NCBI GenBank assembly: GCA_964421675.1
Contig: CAYQXV010000044.1
Span: 1-22,824 of the forward strand
Origin: CALLPQ01 sp964421675
Lineage (GTDB): Bacteria > Pseudomonadota > Alphaproteobacteria > Caulobacterales > Parvularculaceae
Reading direction: 5' to 3'
DNA: 22,824 nucleotides
Both the position numbers and the translations under genes were made by a program. Shown here in pieces: positions 7,226 through 15,202 of the stretch. Numbering within the stretch: position 1 is the first letter of the stretch; every line of letters begins with the position of its first letter. The notes under the pieces are model-generated. The model worked only from the letters and a program-made list of their open reading frames with translations. It was not told the origin of the DNA and did no database searches.

Positions 7226-8290
7226 ATGACATCGACGATCACCAGTGATGAAAGTCTATTCCTACGAACCCTAAGGGGTGAGAGTCTGGACCAAACGCCA
7301 ATATGGTTCATGAGGCAAGCAGGAAGATATCTTCCCGAATATAGAGAGCTAAGAGCAAAAGCGGGTAGCTTTCTTGATCTTTGCTATGATCCAGTACTTG
7401 CGAGTGAGGTAACACTACAACCTGTTCGCCGGTTCGATATGGATGCAGCCATACTATTCGCTGATATTTTATTGATCCCTCATGCGCTTGGCCAAAAGGT
7501 CTGGTTTGTTGCTGGCGAGGGGCCGCGGCTGGAACCGGCGTTGGCGGGCCATAAAGACGGTATGGCCGCGATTGAGCGTCTGTCTGAGGGGTATGACCCA
7601 TCAATTCTAGCGCCAATCTATGAGACTGTACGGCTCACCCGGGCAGCCTTGGCGGCAGACAAGGCTCTGATTGGTTTTGCCGGTGCCCCGTGGACGGTGG
7701 CGACCTATATGCTCGAAGGGGGTCCGTCAAAAGACCCTTCGGCGTTGCGCGCTCATTATTACGGCGATCCAGATTTCGTTCTTGGGCTCATCAATCTGCT
7801 GGAAGAACGCACCATTGATTATCTTAGCGAGCAGATAAAAGCCGGCGTCGATGCGGTTCAATTGTTTGATAGCTGGGCACAAGGCTTACCGGGTCCGGTG
7901 ATGAAAAAACTATGTCTTGAACCGGCCCGGCGGATTACTGAACGCATCAAACAATTGCATCCCGGTGTGCCGGTTATCTGGTTCCCGAAAGGGGCTGGAA
8001 CCATGATGATGGATTTTGCCAAAGATCCGCTATGTGATGGCATCGGGATCGATACGAGTATTGATGCGCAATGGGCCCGCGAGCAGTTAAGCCCACATGC
8101 TACAGTTCAGGGAAATCTTGATCCGCTTTTGGTGGTTGCCGGAGGGCGGGCTCTTGATGATGCCGTTCTTCATATAGTTGATAGTTTTCGCGGTGTGCCG
8201 CATATCTTCAATCTTGGACACGGATTTGTCCCCCATACGCCGATCGATCATGTTGCCCGGGTAATTTCGCTTATCCGTGAGCGACGTTAA
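7226..8290 (+). CDS. hemE: Uroporphyrinogen decarboxylase
   Basis: A 354-aa cytosolic enzyme that removes four carboxyl groups from uroporphyrinogen III to give coproporphyrinogen III in haem synthesis. It shows WFMRQAGRYLPEYRELR near residue 27 (substrate-binding arginines), FADILLIPHALG with the catalytic Asp, GFAGAPWTVATYMLEGG, FDSWAQGL, GNLDPLLV and the C-terminal FNLGHGFVPHTPIDHV with the conserved His. GGAAAG lies about 9 nt before the ATG. It abuts the presumed origin, and the tandem CtrA boxes end 18 bp upstream of its start, so its transcription may be cell-cycle controlled. hemJ begins 19 bp downstream, and the two are likely cotranscribed. Confidence 0.97.
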   Translation: MTSTITSDESLFLRTLRGESLDQTPIWFMRQAGRYLPEYRELRAKAGSFLDLCYDPVLASEVTLQPVRRFDMDAAILFADILLIPHALGQKVWFVAGEGPRLEPALAGHKDGMAAIERLSEGYDPSILAPIYETVRLTRAALAADKALIGFAGAPWTVATYMLEGGPSKDPSALRAHYYGDPDFVLGLINLLEERTIDYLSEQIKAGVDAVQLFDSWAQGLPGPVMKKLCLEPARRITERIKQLHPGVPVIWFPKGAGTMMMDFAKDPLCDGIGIDTSIDAQWAREQLSPHATVQGNLDPLLVVAGGRALDDAVLHIVDSFRGVPHIFNLGHGFVPHTPIDHVARVISLIRERR

Positions 8291-8309
8291 AATTGGAATA
8301 GAGGTTTAC

Positions 8310-8747
8310 ATGCTCGCGATTTTATATCCCTGGTTCAAGGTTATTCATCTACTCGCAGTGATCGCCTGGATGGCGGGCATGATGTATTTGCCGCGCCTGT
8401 TTATCTATCATTTTGGCGCAGAGGTGGGCAGCGATAAGGCGCAGACCTTTAAGATTATGGAGCGCCGCTTAGCCAAAGGGATTATGACCCCGGCAATGAT
8501 TGTTACCTGGGTAATGGCGTTCTTGTTGATGATGGCAAATCCAACAGTTTTTTCGAGTGGCTGGTTTTACGTCAAATTGGTTAGCGTCATTGCGATGACT
8601 GGCGTTCACGGATTTTATGGCGCATCGCTGAAAAAATTTGCGGACGATACCTATCCAAAAACAGAAAAATTCTGGCGCTTCATGAATGAAGTTCCATTTA
8701 TCATTCTGGCAATTATTCTGATTATGGTTTTGGTGAAACCGTTTTAA
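8310..8747 (+). CDS. hemJ: Protoporphyrinogen IX oxidase HemJ
   Basis: A 145-aa inner-membrane protein of the HemJ family, which oxidises protoporphyrinogen IX to protoporphyrin IX, close to the end of the haem pathway. It has four hydrophobic segments, an N-terminal YPWFKVIHLLAVIAWMAG with the conserved His, RRLAKGIMTPAM in the middle, and GVHGFYGASLKKF with a further conserved His. The ATG at 8310 is preferred, with GAGG 5 nt upstream and a normal family length. A GTG at 8277 would overlap hemE and add a hydrophilic leader. The stop overlaps the end of the convergent phosphodiesterase gene by 4 bp. Its place after hemE supports the haem role. Confidence 0.93.
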   Translation: MLAILYPWFKVIHLLAVIAWMAGMMYLPRLFIYHFGAEVGSDKAQTFKIMERRLAKGIMTPAMIVTWVMAFLLMMANPTVFSSGWFYVKLVSVIAMTGVHGFYGASLKKFADDTYPKTEKFWRFMNEVPFIILAIILIMVLVKPF

Positions 8748-9843
8748 CGGGTAATTCCGCATTCGCCGCTTTGCACAGCAAGATTATCACCTTCCAATGT
8801 TTGATGGGCTGCGATAGGACGGTCAGTGGCGATAATATCAACGCCGCTGCTGGCAAGGTCGTCATAATCAATATCTGAGCGATTGGCGGCAATTGCTTTG
8901 TCAATGGAGCGTCGCCCGCCCAGCGTTCCAAAAATAACTTCTATATCGCGGCCATTTAACAACGAAAAAAGCCGAGGCCGTGCTTCTTCTGTACCGGTAA
9001 ACCCAATTAAACGCTCAGCGGGAATACCCGCGGCAATCGCAGAATTTAATTCCGATTGAGACTCAATTGAAACCGAGATCATGCTTGACGGAGACAAGCG
9101 ATGAAGCTTGCGAGCCTGCGCCATTGAATAGGCAATATAGATCACTTCTTTTTCAAGACCCATCCGCTTAACGAGGGCGGTAACGTCTTCATATTTTGTT
9201 GTACGCTTAAAATCGACCTGAACAATGGCGCGGCCTTTTGACCAGGCAAGGAAATCTTCCAATAAGGGCGGATGATACTCAGTCTCGCGGCCACTATTTG
9301 TTTTAAGGTTCAGTGTACGGATTTCATTCCAGTTTAGATCGTTGGTTTTTCCAGAGCCATTTGTGGTCCGATCAAGCGTATCATCATGCATTAAGAAAAG
9401 AACACCGTCTCGGCTTGTGGCGACATCGATTTCATAAAGAGCCGGGATTTGGGAAGCGATTTTCTGTGCGGTTTCCAGCGCATTTTCCGGAAGCTGAGAA
9501 TTTCCCCCAGCCCGGTGTGCAGAGACCAGCGTTCGATTGGCAGATTCCAGACACTCAAAAAAACCATTGAGATCGCCCTTGGTCGATATGGTCCAAGAGG
9601 ATGCAAAATTTTGATTTTGGGTTGATCCAGACCCAGATCCAGACCCTGNNNNNNNNNNNNNNNNNNNNNNNNNNNNNNNNNNNNNNNNNNNNNNNNNNNN
9701 NNNNNNNNNNNNNNNNNNNNNNNNNNNNNNNNNNNNNNNNNNNNNNNNGACCCTGTCCCAGATCCTTGATTTTCACTGCACCCGCTTGTCAGAGCAATGG
9801 CTGCAATAGTCCCAACTATTGTTTTTGTACTGAATAAATTCAT
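8744..9843 (-). CDS. Lipoprotein glycerophosphodiester phosphodiesterase, interrupted by an assembly gap
   Basis: Predicted surface or periplasmic enzyme that splits glycerophosphodiesters into glycerol 3-phosphate and an alcohol. The 5' piece (9843-9749) encodes a signal peptide with lipobox-like LTSGC, then GSGTGS. The 3' piece (9648-8744) resumes as GSGSGSGST and runs into the catalytic domain: AHRAGG, LPENALET, EIDV with the metal-binding Glu and Asp, and MHDDTLDRTTNGSG with the second His. Both sides of the N run encode Gly-Ser, so this is one gene with a linker repeat. Reading straight through 100 N puts the 3' part in the wrong frame. A true gap of 3k+2 bases is needed. AGGAA lies 7 nt before ATG 9843. 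A Met at 9391 is not a natural start, since it lies inside the catalytic motif. Total length is unknown; visible codons number about 330. Confidence 0.85.
9649..9748. other. Assembly gap of 100 N in a Gly-Ser-coding repeat
   Basis: Exactly 100 N, a standard scaffold placeholder, so real length is unknown. The flanks read as alternating GGA/GGG and TCT codons on the minus strand, with a 12-nt unit (GGATCTGGGTCT), which probably caused the assembly break. Confidence 0.95.
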
Positions 9844-9960
9844 GAGAAATTCCTAACGATACACCCTTAAATCCCCGATCAGTCTCTACTTAGTCCCTGA
9901 TTGAAGCAATTGCGTGACGGCCCTAGCGTGTTGTACAGCATGGGTAAAGGAGAAATAGAT
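9844..9960. promoter_or_regulatory. Divergent intergenic region
   Basis: This 117-bp stretch separates the start of the phosphodiesterase gene (minus strand) from the small conserved gene (plus strand), so it must hold promoters for both. I see no convincing -35/-10 pair. Only the two ribosome sites are clear: AGGAA for the minus gene and AAAGGAG at 9946-9952 for the plus gene. Confidence 0.4.
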
Positions 9961-10218
9961 ATGCGTATGACAATTGATATTGACTGCACCCCTGAAGAAG
10001 CGCGGCGTCTTTTTGGCATGCCTGATATTTCCTCCGTTAATGATATGATCGTTGAGGAAATGAACCGCAAAGCTCGCGAAAATCTCGATAGTCTGGCGGA
10101 TCCCGAACGTCTTGTTGACCAATGGATGAATGTGGGCGGTAAGGGGTTTGAGCAATTCCAGCAAATGATGCAATCCATGTCCGCTTCAGCGACAACACCG
10201 CCAAAAGATAAAAAATAG
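9961..10218 (+). CDS. Small conserved alphaproteobacterial protein (DUF6489-like)
   Basis: An 85-aa protein with no signal peptide or membrane segment. It starts MRMTIDIDCTPEEARRLFGMPDI, a conserved opening I associate with the DUF6489 family. A charged helical middle follows (NDMIVEEMNRKARENLDSL), then a Gln/Met-rich amphipathic helix (GFEQFQQMMQSM) and a short polar tail. AAAGGAG lies 8 nt before the ATG, so the start is firm; an upstream TTG at 9901 is unlikely. It sits 35 bp before mnmE on the same strand and may share its transcript. Function unknown. The family name is from memory and rests on the N-terminal motif. Confidence 0.8.
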   Translation: MRMTIDIDCTPEEARRLFGMPDISSVNDMIVEEMNRKARENLDSLADPERLVDQWMNVGGKGFEQFQQMMQSMSASATTPPKDKK

Positions 10219-10253
10219 CGCGCATATCTGCCCAGTTCTAACAAAAGTCCGTC

Positions 10254-11618
10254 ATGAGTGATCAAACCATATATGCGCGCGCGAGTGCGCCGGGCCGTGC
10301 TGGCGTTGCCGTCTTCCGAATATCCGGCTCGCAGGCCATACCAACGGCCCAATTGATGTGTGACGGCCACTTTGAGCCCCGCAAAGCGGCATTGGTCGAG
10401 GTCAAAGATCAGCGCGGGGATAGGATTGATAGGGGGTTGGTGCTTTGCTTCCCCGGGCCGCAAAGTTTTACCGGCGAAGACGTTGTCGAGCTGCACTTGC
10501 ACGGCAGCCGCGCGGTTGAGTTGCATCTTTATGAGACATTGTCGGATCATGGATTAAAGCTAGCAGAACCGGGCGAATTTACCCTGCGCGCCATGAAAAA
10601 TGGCAAGATGGACCTCGCGCAGGTGGAAGCATTGAGTGACCATATCGATTCCGAAACAATCCAGCAGAAAATGCAGGCTTTGCACGTATTAGAGGGAGCA
10701 TTGAGCGAGCGGGTTGAGCACTGGCGATCGTTATTACTGAATATTTATTCGCCGCTGACCGCGCAGATCGATTTTCCTGACGAAGGCGATATTCCGGTGG
10801 CAATTGCGGAGGGTGCGCGCGTTCCGATGGAGCAATTATGTGCCGAATTGGCACAGGCAAAATCGAGTGCAAAATCCGCCCAACACATTCGGGAAGGCTT
10901 TTCTATTGTTCTTTCCGGCGCGCCAAATGTTGGGAAATCAAGCCTGCTCAATGCGCTGGCTGGAAGCGAGATTGCAATCGTTTCCGATCAACCGGGTACG
11001 ACCCGAGATATCATTGAAGCCCGTCTCGACATAGAAGGCATGCTCGCCGTGTTCCGAGATACAGCGGGTCTTCGCGATGAGACCAAAGACACAATAGAGC
11101 TGGAAGGTATTCGCCGGTCTAAAGAGGCCAGTCGTACCGCCGATCTTACATTGCATGTGGTGACGGAAAAAGAAGTGCTTGAAAATGTTTCACGTGGAAC
11201 ATCATCGCTGACGGATGGGTTTACCACGGGCACCGATATTCTGGTGATCAATAAGGTTGATACGCTTTCAATTGATGAGGCCGCCTTCACGCGCGATCAA
11301 GGACTACCGGTAGATCCAGTCTATGTATCGGCCCTACATGGTACTGGAATGGCCCACCTCATTTCAACAATTGCTGCGCGGCTAAAACAAATGGCACCTC
11401 AGGGTGAAACAGGGCTTTTGACCCGCCAGCGCCATATTGATGCGGTGAGTATGGCCATGCAAGCGCTTGAACGTGCGGATGAAATGCTATCCCAATCGCC
11501 CGAATTGGCGGCGGAAGACTTGCGTTTGGCGCAGCGCGCTTTTGATCAATTGGTCGGAGCGGTCGATGTTGAGGACATATTGGGCGAAATTTTTTCTAGA
11601 TTTTGCGTCGGAAAGTAA
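10254..11618 (+). CDS. mnmE: tRNA modification GTPase MnmE
   Basis: A 454-aa GTPase that works with MnmG to place the carboxymethylaminomethyl (cmnm5) group on wobble uridine 34 of several tRNAs. The N-terminal tetrahydrofolate-binding domain has TIYARASAPGRAGVAVFRISG and GEFTLRAMKNGKMDLAQVEAL. The G domain is inserted in the helical domain: G1 GAPNVGKSS (222-230), G2 PGTTRD (247-252), G3 DTAGLR (269-274), G4 NKVD (333-336). The protein ends in FCVGK, the catalytic-Cys tail. Codons 311-316 (NVSRGT), in the variable part of the G domain, carry a near-perfect parS sequence. No strong ribosome site precedes the ATG. mnmG follows after 144 bp. Confidence 0.97.
   Translation: MSDQTIYARASAPGRAGVAVFRISGSQAIPTAQLMCDGHFEPRKAALVEVKDQRGDRIDRGLVLCFPGPQSFTGEDVVELHLHGSRAVELHLYETLSDHGLKLAEPGEFTLRAMKNGKMDLAQVEALSDHIDSETIQQKMQALHVLEGALSERVEHWRSLLLNIYSPLTAQIDFPDEGDIPVAIAEGARVPMEQLCAELAQAKSSAKSAQHIREGFSIVLSGAPNVGKSSLLNALAGSEIAIVSDQPGTTRDIIEARLDIEGMLAVFRDTAGLRDETKDTIELEGIRRSKEASRTADLTLHVVTEKEVLENVSRGTSSLTDGFTTGTDILVINKVDTLSIDEAAFTRDQGLPVDPVYVSALHGTGMAHLISTIAARLKQMAPQGETGLLTRQRHIDAVSMAMQALERADEMLSQSPELAAEDLRLAQRAFDQLVGAVDVEDILGEIFSRFCVGK
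11186..11201. other. parS: parS-like site inside mnmE (15/16)
   Basis: TGTTTCACGTGGAACA differs at one position from the chromosomal parS consensus TGTTTCACGTGAAACA, and keeps the CACGTG core. It lies in the variable part of the MnmE G domain, where sequence constraint is lower. With the other two copies it forms a cluster within 2 kb. Confidence 0.75.
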
Positions 11619-11762
11619 GGCGCAAAAAGAGTTTTAGGCAATTTAGAAAAATACCCTCTGGCTTAAGACCATCCTGTGGGCGTATAAGGATGCAAGGCCG
11701 TCCGTCTGTTTCACGTGAAACAAATGACGTGGGAACGCGGCCCAATAGCTTTGATAATTCGT
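11619..11762 (+). promoter_or_regulatory. mnmE-mnmG intergenic region
   Basis: This 144-bp spacer holds a perfect parS (11707-11722). A TATAAG at 11683-11688 could be a -10 element, but the -35 position (near 11661) matches poorly. There is no clear terminator. ParB binding here could influence transcription of mnmG and the genes after it, which is an inference. Confidence 0.3.
11707..11722. other. parS: parS site (perfect), upstream of mnmG
   Basis: TGTTTCACGTGAAACA is an exact 16-bp palindrome and an exact match to the widely conserved chromosomal parS. It is intergenic between mnmE and mnmG, about 4.7 kb from the presumed oriC and 3.5 kb before parB. ParB-CTP should load here. Confidence 0.93.
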
Positions 11763-13682
11763 ATGACTGGTTTTGATGTAATTGTAATTGGCGGTGGACA
11801 TGCTGGCTGTGAGGCGGCAGCGGCATCAGCGCGCACGGGCGCGCGCACCCTGCTTGCTACGCACAAGCTGGAAACGATTGGTGAAATGTCCTGTAATCCT
11901 GCGATTGGCGGGCTTGGAAAGGGTCATCTCGTTCGAGAGATCGATGCCCTTGATGGACTGATGGGCCGGGTCATTGATCAGGCCGGTATTCAGTTTCGCA
12001 TGCTAAACCGCTCGAAAGGCCCGGCAGTCCGTGGCCCCCGGGCGCAGGCGGACCGTGCGCTCTATAGAAAAGCCATGCAGGCAGCCATTGCCGAAACAGA
12101 TAATCTGGAGGTCCGGGCAATATCTGTTGCTGACCTGATTGTTGATGATAATGGGCATGTCTGCGGTATTATCGGTGAGAGCGGTGATGAATATCGGGCA
12201 GGCGCTGTTGTTTTAACGACCGGCACCTTCCTGAACGGCATTGTTCATATGGGGTCTGACCGTCGCCCTGCAGGCCGGGCCACCGGCAGCAAAGACTGGG
12301 AACCGCCTGCTCAGCAATTATCAAAGCGCCTTTATGCGGCATCCCTGCCCATAGGGCGACTAAAAACCGGCACCCCCGCCAGACTGGACGGCAGAACGAT
12401 CAATTGGTCGGCGCTGGAGATGCAGCCTGCGGACGCTGATCCGATCCCGTTTTCCTTTATGAGTGAGACAATCGAAGTGCCGCAAATTTCCTGCGGTATC
12501 ACCCATACTAATGCGAAAACCCATGAAATTATCGCCGCGAACCTTGATCAATCCGCTGTTTATGGCGGTGCTATTGCTGGCCAGGGTCCGCGCTACTGCC
12601 CGTCTATTGAAGATAAGGTGGTTCGATTTGCTGATCGCGGCGCGCACCAAATTTTTCTCGAACCTGAAGGGTTAAGCGATAATACTGTCTACCCTAACGG
12701 TATTTCGACTTCCCTGCCCGCTAATGTGCAAGGTGAATTTCTAAAGACCATTATTGGTTTGGAGAATGTGCAAGTCATTCGTCATGGCTATGCGATTGAG
12801 TATGACTATGTGGACCCGCGTGCCTTAAAGCCTTCTTTGGAGGTCAAAGCGATGGCGGGCTTGTTCCTTGCCGGTCAAATCAATGGCACGACCGGCTATG
12901 AAGAAGCGGCGGCCCAAGGGCTTATTGCTGGGGTGAATGCGGCAAGGCTCGCAGGCGGACAGGCCGAACCGGTGATTTTGAGCCGCGCCGATGCCTATAT
13001 TGGCGTGATGATCGATGATCTCATCACCAGCGGTGTGACAGAGCCTTATCGCATGTTTACCTCGCGCGCAGAATATCGCCTGACGTTGAGGGCCGATAAT
13101 GCCGATCAACGATTAACACCGCTAGGAATTGAATATGGTCTTGTTGGGTCAGACCGCAGGGATATGTTTCACGTGAAACAAAAAGACCTTGAGGCGGCGC
13201 GGGCCTGGTCTGTCGACCATGGCCTTACTCCTAATGAGGCCGCAAAACATGGCTTAAAGGTCAAACATGATGGCCGCAGACGGTCTGTATTGGACCTGTT
13301 AGCGCTGCCTGATGTCACTCTCGACGCTTTAACAGCGATCTTTCCCGCCTTGAATGACTGGCCAGCTACCATTCGAGAGCAATTGGCTATTGAGGCCCTA
13401 TATGCCGGATATCTCGACCGGCAGGAGGCAGATATAGCAAGGTTCCGTAAGGATGAATCCCTCACCATCCCCAGTGACTTTGATTATGATCATGTTACGG
13501 GTCTGTCCAATGAGGTCCGCGAAAAACTAAAACGCCACCTCCCGCAGACCCTTGGTGCTGCCGGTCGATTAGAAGGTATGACGCCAGCGGCTTTGGCCCT
13601 TGTTTTGTCGTTCATTAAACGCGGTCAGACCGGCGACAAAAAGAGCAACAATCACGAGAACGGGCAGGAGACAGGAACATGA
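11763..13682 (+). CDS. mnmG: tRNA uridine 5-carboxymethylaminomethyl modification enzyme MnmG (GidA)
   Basis: A 639-aa FAD enzyme, partner of MnmE in U34 tRNA modification. The N-terminus has the dinucleotide-binding GGGHAG (residues 10-15) followed by CEAAAASAR. Further family blocks are MSCNPAIGGLGKGHLVREIDALDG, RMLNRSKGPAVRGPRAQ, CPSIEDKVVRF, YPNGISTSLP and LAGQINGTTGYEEAAAQG. The C-terminal helical domain, which contacts MnmE, includes YAGYLDRQ and SNEVREKL. ATG 11763 is chosen as it puts the FAD motif at the normal position; GTG 11715 lies inside parS. There is no strong ribosome site. The last 20 residues are a charged tail beyond the usual end. Codons 468-473 (MFHVKQ) hold a perfect parS. 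The stop overlaps the rsmG start (ATGA). Confidence 0.97.
   Translation: MTGFDVIVIGGGHAGCEAAAASARTGARTLLATHKLETIGEMSCNPAIGGLGKGHLVREIDALDGLMGRVIDQAGIQFRMLNRSKGPAVRGPRAQADRALYRKAMQAAIAETDNLEVRAISVADLIVDDNGHVCGIIGESGDEYRAGAVVLTTGTFLNGIVHMGSDRRPAGRATGSKDWEPPAQQLSKRLYAASLPIGRLKTGTPARLDGRTINWSALEMQPADADPIPFSFMSETIEVPQISCGITHTNAKTHEIIAANLDQSAVYGGAIAGQGPRYCPSIEDKVVRFADRGAHQIFLEPEGLSDNTVYPNGISTSLPANVQGEFLKTIIGLENVQVIRHGYAIEYDYVDPRALKPSLEVKAMAGLFLAGQINGTTGYEEAAAQGLIAGVNAARLAGGQAEPVILSRADAYIGVMIDDLITSGVTEPYRMFTSRAEYRLTLRADNADQRLTPLGIEYGLVGSDRRDMFHVKQKDLEAARAWSVDHGLTPNEAAKHGLKVKHDGRRRSVLDLLALPDVTLDALTAIFPALNDWPATIREQLAIEALYAGYLDRQEADIARFRKDESLTIPSDFDYDHVTGLSNEVREKLKRHLPQTLGAAGRLEGMTPAALALVLSFIKRGQTGDKKSNNHENGQETGT
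13165..13180. other. parS: parS site (perfect), inside mnmG
   Basis: TGTTTCACGTGAAACA occurs within the mnmG coding sequence, read there as MFHVKQ (residues 468-473). It is identical to the intergenic copy 1458 bp upstream. Known parS sites in bacteria are often inside genes near the origin, so coding location does not argue against function. Confidence 0.92.
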
Positions 13683-14380
13683 CGCCTGAAGAGTTTCAAA
13701 AGGCGGTATCCCTGAATGATGATGTGATGGCCAAGCTTTTAAAGTTTGATGCCTTCTTTCTTGAAACGGCCGCTATTCATAATCTGGTAGCCCGCTCAAC
13801 ATTGCCCGACCGATGGTCACGCCATTACCTCGATAGTGCCCAGCTTGCGGCGCTAATCCCGCAAGGGCCAACCTCTATTCTTGATCTTGGGTCTGGTGCA
13901 GGGTTTCCCGGCCTTATACTTGCGGCGATTGGCGAGGAATTTGGCTGGCAATTGGAGCTTGTGGAGAGTACCGGCAAAAAGGCGCTATTCCTGCGCGAAG
14001 CGGCATCAATTATGGGGCTGCAAAATGTGAATGTGCATCAATCGCGCATTGAAACGCTTTCACCCAAAGCGTTGAAAAAATCTGCCGACATTATCACCGC
14101 AAGAGCGCTTGCCAATCTCAATGCCCTTCTAACCCTCTCGGCGCCATTTCTATCGCCGCACACCCATTGTGTTTTTCCCAAAGGCGAACGCGGCGGGGAA
14201 GAATTGACCATCGCCCAGGAACACTGGCATATGAACGTTCGAGAGTTTCCAAGTATGACCAGCGATGCGAGCGTTTTATTCGTGATCGATGATGTTACAC
14301 AAAAGCCTGATACGGGCTTGGGTGACCCTGCGAAAAAACAAAACGCGCCCGCCAAACAATCTGTGAGGCCTACTCAATGA
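13679..14380 (+). CDS. rsmG: 16S rRNA (guanine527-N7)-methyltransferase RsmG (GidB)
   Basis: A 233-aa SAM-dependent methyltransferase that modifies G527 of 16S rRNA in the small subunit. The N-terminal region HNLVARSTLPDRWSRHYLDSAQLA is characteristic, followed by the SAM-binding loop ILDLGSGAGFPG (about 67-78) and the acidic-loop region LELVESTGKKALFLREA. PKGERGGEE closes the fold. The last 25 or so residues are Lys/Pro/Gln-rich and longer than the usual family end. The start overlaps the mnmG stop, and the stop overlaps the parA start, each as ATGA, so the three are translationally coupled. Confidence 0.96.
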   Translation: MTPEEFQKAVSLNDDVMAKLLKFDAFFLETAAIHNLVARSTLPDRWSRHYLDSAQLAALIPQGPTSILDLGSGAGFPGLILAAIGEEFGWQLELVESTGKKALFLREAASIMGLQNVNVHQSRIETLSPKALKKSADIITARALANLNALLTLSAPFLSPHTHCVFPKGERGGEELTIAQEHWHMNVREFPSMTSDASVLFVIDDVTQKPDTGLGDPAKKQNAPAKQSVRPTQ

Positions 14381-15174
14381 CAAAGCCTCCCCGGATCTTT
14401 GCAATCGCCAATCAAAAAGGCGGCGTTGGAAAAACAACCACAGCCATCAATCTGGCAACCGCGCTCGTCGCGGTTGGTGAAGAGGTTTTGATTGTTGATC
14501 TTGACCCGCAAGGCAATGCCTCCACCGGATTGGGATTATCGAGCGCAAATCGCAAGCTGACGACCTATGATGTGTTAACCGGTGAATATCGACTGGAAGC
14601 GTGCGTGGTTCCCACCGATATTCCTGGCCTGATGCTGGCACCGGCCGGTGTTGATCTGGCAGGCGCAGAGATTGAACTGTTTGATGTTGACCGTCGCCAT
14701 CACCGTTTGGCAGATGCGATTGAAGAATATGCCCATAGCCATAGTGGCATAAGTTACGTCATTATAGATTGCCCCCCTTCGCTCAGCCTACTGACGATTA
14801 ATGCGCTCGTCGCGGCGAGCGGCGTTATTATTCCATTGCAATGCGAGTTTTTTGCGCTTGAGGGATTGTCGCAAATTATCAGAACAATCGATACCGTCAG
14901 TGCACGAATTAATGAAGACTTAGACCTTTATGGCGTTGTCCTGACCATGTATGATCGGCGCAATAATTTATCGACACAGGTTGAGGCCGATGTTCGCGGC
15001 CATCTTGGCGATAAAGTCTTTGAAACGGTAATTCCCAGAAATGTAAGAATTTCTGAGGCGCCCAGCCACGGCAAACCTGCGCTGTTATATGACCTGAAAT
15101 GCCCAGGATCGCAGGCTTATTTGAAATTAGCGAGTGAAATTATTCAACGCGAACGCCGCCAACAAGCTGCCTAG
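14377..15174 (+). CDS. parA: Chromosome-partitioning ATPase ParA
   Basis: A 265-aa deviant-Walker ATPase that binds the nucleoid as a dimer and pulls ParB-parS complexes apart. The P-loop is KGGVGKTT (residues 14-21) with signature Lys14 and Lys19; VDLDPQGNASTGLG follows, and Walker B is VIIDCPPSLSLL. The end region FETVIPRNVRISEAPSHGKP is typical of chromosomal ParA/Soj. It starts in an ATGA overlap with rsmG, and parB follows after 28 bp. With three parS sites nearby this is the chromosomal, not a plasmid, partition system. Confidence 0.97.
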   Translation: MTKPPRIFAIANQKGGVGKTTTAINLATALVAVGEEVLIVDLDPQGNASTGLGLSSANRKLTTYDVLTGEYRLEACVVPTDIPGLMLAPAGVDLAGAEIELFDVDRRHHRLADAIEEYAHSHSGISYVIIDCPPSLSLLTINALVAASGVIIPLQCEFFALEGLSQIIRTIDTVSARINEDLDLYGVVLTMYDRRNNLSTQVEADVRGHLGDKVFETVIPRNVRISEAPSHGKPALLYDLKCPGSQAYLKLASEIIQRERRQQAA

Positions 15175-15202
15175 CAGTGAACAGGAAATTGGTACGCCCA
15201 TC

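Noticed and set aside
9391..9843. A 150-residue frame reading through the 100 N with QGLDLGLD after the gap
   Set aside because: The placeholder length shifts the frame. The true frame on the left side of the gap is the Gly-Ser one leading into the GDPD catalytic domain.
15134..15202. Upstream ParB start inside parA
   Set aside because: It would overlap parA by 41 bp and adds residues unlike ParB N-termini; the ATG at 15203 fits better.
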